A stretch of DNA of 5,542 bases. Source: Caldifarciminota bacterium (lineage in GTDB: Bacteria; WOR-3; Hydrothermia; WGAB01). The position numbers and the translations under genes are program-made. Position 1 is the first letter of the stretch. Each line of letters starts with the position of its first letter. The stretch covers positions 1 to 5,542 of the forward strand of contig WGAB01000122.1 of assembly GCA_015489295.1 (NCBI GenBank), read 5' to 3'. Below, piece by piece: positions 4,841 through 5,542 of this stretch. The notes under the pieces were generated by a model, which saw only the letters and a list, made by a program, of their open reading frames with translations, had not been told where the DNA came from and did not search any database.

Positions 4841-5542
4841 TCATGCACAGCAGCTCAGGCGATGGGGATCGGTTTCCACGGCCTGGGCGGCCAGGCGCAA
4901 GCCCTCGGCATAGGTGAGATAGGGGGCGAAGCTCTGGACCAGGTCCTGCACGCCGAGCCCGGCCTGGAGCGCCAGGGTGGCCGCGTAGATGGCCTCGCCG
5001 GCCCGCGGCATCGCCAGGTGGACGCCCAGGAGCCGGCCCGAGGGAGCCTCCAGCACCAGCTTGATCCGGCCGGTTTGGCCCTCCACCCGGGCCCGGGCCA
5101 CCACATCCAGGTCCATGACCACGGTTTGGACCTCCCAGCCCTGTTCCCGGGCCGCCGCCTCGGTCAGGCCCACGGCCGCCAGTTCCGGATCGGTGAAGAT
5201 CACCCGCGGTGCGAGGCTGGGGTCAAAGGTCTCCCGGGCCACGCCCAGGGCGTTGCGGGCTGCCACCTGGCCCATCCGGCTCGCCAGGTACACGAACTGG
5301 GGATGGGGCGTGACATCCCCGGCGGCATACACCTGGGGATGGCTGGTTCGGAGGGTTTCGTCCACAAGGATGGCACCCCGCGGATCTGTCTGGATGCCGG
5401 CCGCTTCCAGGTTCAGCCCCTCTGTGTTCGGCCGACGCCCGGTGGCCACCAGGATCTCGTCCACCTCCACAGGCTCTATGCCGTCCTGGCAGAGGATGCG
5501 CTTGCCGCCGCCAGTGCGCTCCACGCACCGAATGCGTAGATC
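4841..5542 (-). CDS. merA: Mercuric reductase MerA, C-terminal 233 residues (5' part beyond the right edge)
   Basis: MerA is a cytoplasmic FAD-dependent disulfide oxidoreductase that reduces Hg(II) to volatile Hg(0) with NADPH. The reading frame is open to the right edge, so the N-terminal FAD/active-site half is missing and a GTG at 5524 is only an internal codon. Numbering from the edge, DEILVATGRRPN (about 28-39) belongs to the NAD(P)H domain and VYAAGDV (about 71-77) is the second FAD motif. The dimerisation domain starts near RVIFTDPELAAVGLTE (about 113-128). PYLTYAEG near the C-terminus contains the Tyr equivalent to Tyr605 of Tn501 MerA. The protein ends LSCCA; the C-terminal vicinal cysteines collect Hg(II) and separate MerA from lipoamide dehydrogenase and other relatives. 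The stop TGA overlaps an ATG (ATGA, 4844-4841) and merT follows. Any promoter and merR regulator would be outside the window to the right. Confidence 0.95.
   Translation of the reverse strand, partial: DLRIRCVERTGGGKRILCQDGIEPVEVDEILVATGRRPNTEGLNLEAAGIQTDPRGAILVDETLRTSHPQVYAAGDVTPHPQFVYLASRMGQVAARNALGVARETFDPSLAPRVIFTDPELAAVGLTEAAAREQGWEVQTVVMDLDVVARARVEGQTGRIKLVLEAPSGRLLGVHLAMPRAGEAIYAATLALQAGLGVQDLVQSFAPYLTYAEGLRLAAQAVETDPHRLSCCA

Noticed and set aside
4862..5539. 225-codon + strand frame opposite merA
   Set aside because: His/Gly/Gln-rich antisense shadow; the merA frame carries FAD motifs and the LSCCA end.
1..5542. CRISPR array, tRNA/rRNA genes, insertion sequence or attachment sites
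   Set aside because: No spaced repeats of the needed length, no tRNA-like folds, no transposase and no terminal inverted repeats were found by eye. Mobility of the mer genes cannot be judged from this window.

Overview
The window is GC-rich and densely coding, with six protein genes. Two lie on the + strand (1-2944) and four on the - strand (3198-5542), so the two blocks converge on a 253-base gene-free gap. The secreted protein ends in a type IX secretion (Por) sorting-like domain, which points to the FCB superphylum or a related candidate phylum (for example WOR-3-, Calditrichota- or Ignavibacteria-like). However, strong Shine-Dalgarno sites (AAGGAGG, GGAGG) precede the - strand genes, and two TTGACA-N17-TAnnnn promoter-like elements occur. 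These are unlike classical Bacteroidota signals, so I do not name a genus.

Left block (+): an acyl-CoA dehydrogenase that lacks only the first base of its start codon is followed after 5 bases by a 597-residue protein. That protein joins a DhaL-type fatty acid kinase (FakA-like kinase and middle domains) to a complete DegV/FakB-like fatty-acid-binding domain. The pair looks like one transcription unit dealing with acyl chains: oxidation of acyl-CoA, and phosphorylation of free fatty acids.

Central gap (2945-3197): 2945-3030 shows nothing I can support. From 3154 down to 3031 on the - strand there is a compact array: a direct repeat, a -35/-10 promoter-like pair, a C-rich stretch containing an anti-Shine-Dalgarno-like CCCCCTCCT, and a perfect 10-bp hairpin ending in TTTTT. 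It could be the terminator of the neighbouring secreted-protein gene. It could also be an independently transcribed small RNA of about 65 nt; this is the most novel candidate in the window and is unproven.

Right block (-): the read order is merA (C-terminal 233 residues; the rest lies beyond the right edge), merT, merP, tightly packed with overlapping or 2-base junctions. A hairpin plus T-rich terminator follows. Its T tract runs straight into the -35 box of a promoter for the downstream secreted protein. That protein has a signal peptide, an N-terminal cysteine/histidine motif CAATCH (CX3CH rather than the usual CX2CH), a choice-of-anchor V/Reeler-like beta domain and the sorting tail. The mer genes would import Hg(II) through MerP and MerT and reduce it with MerA. 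The gene order (reductase first) and a 40-residue MerP C-terminal extension are unusual.
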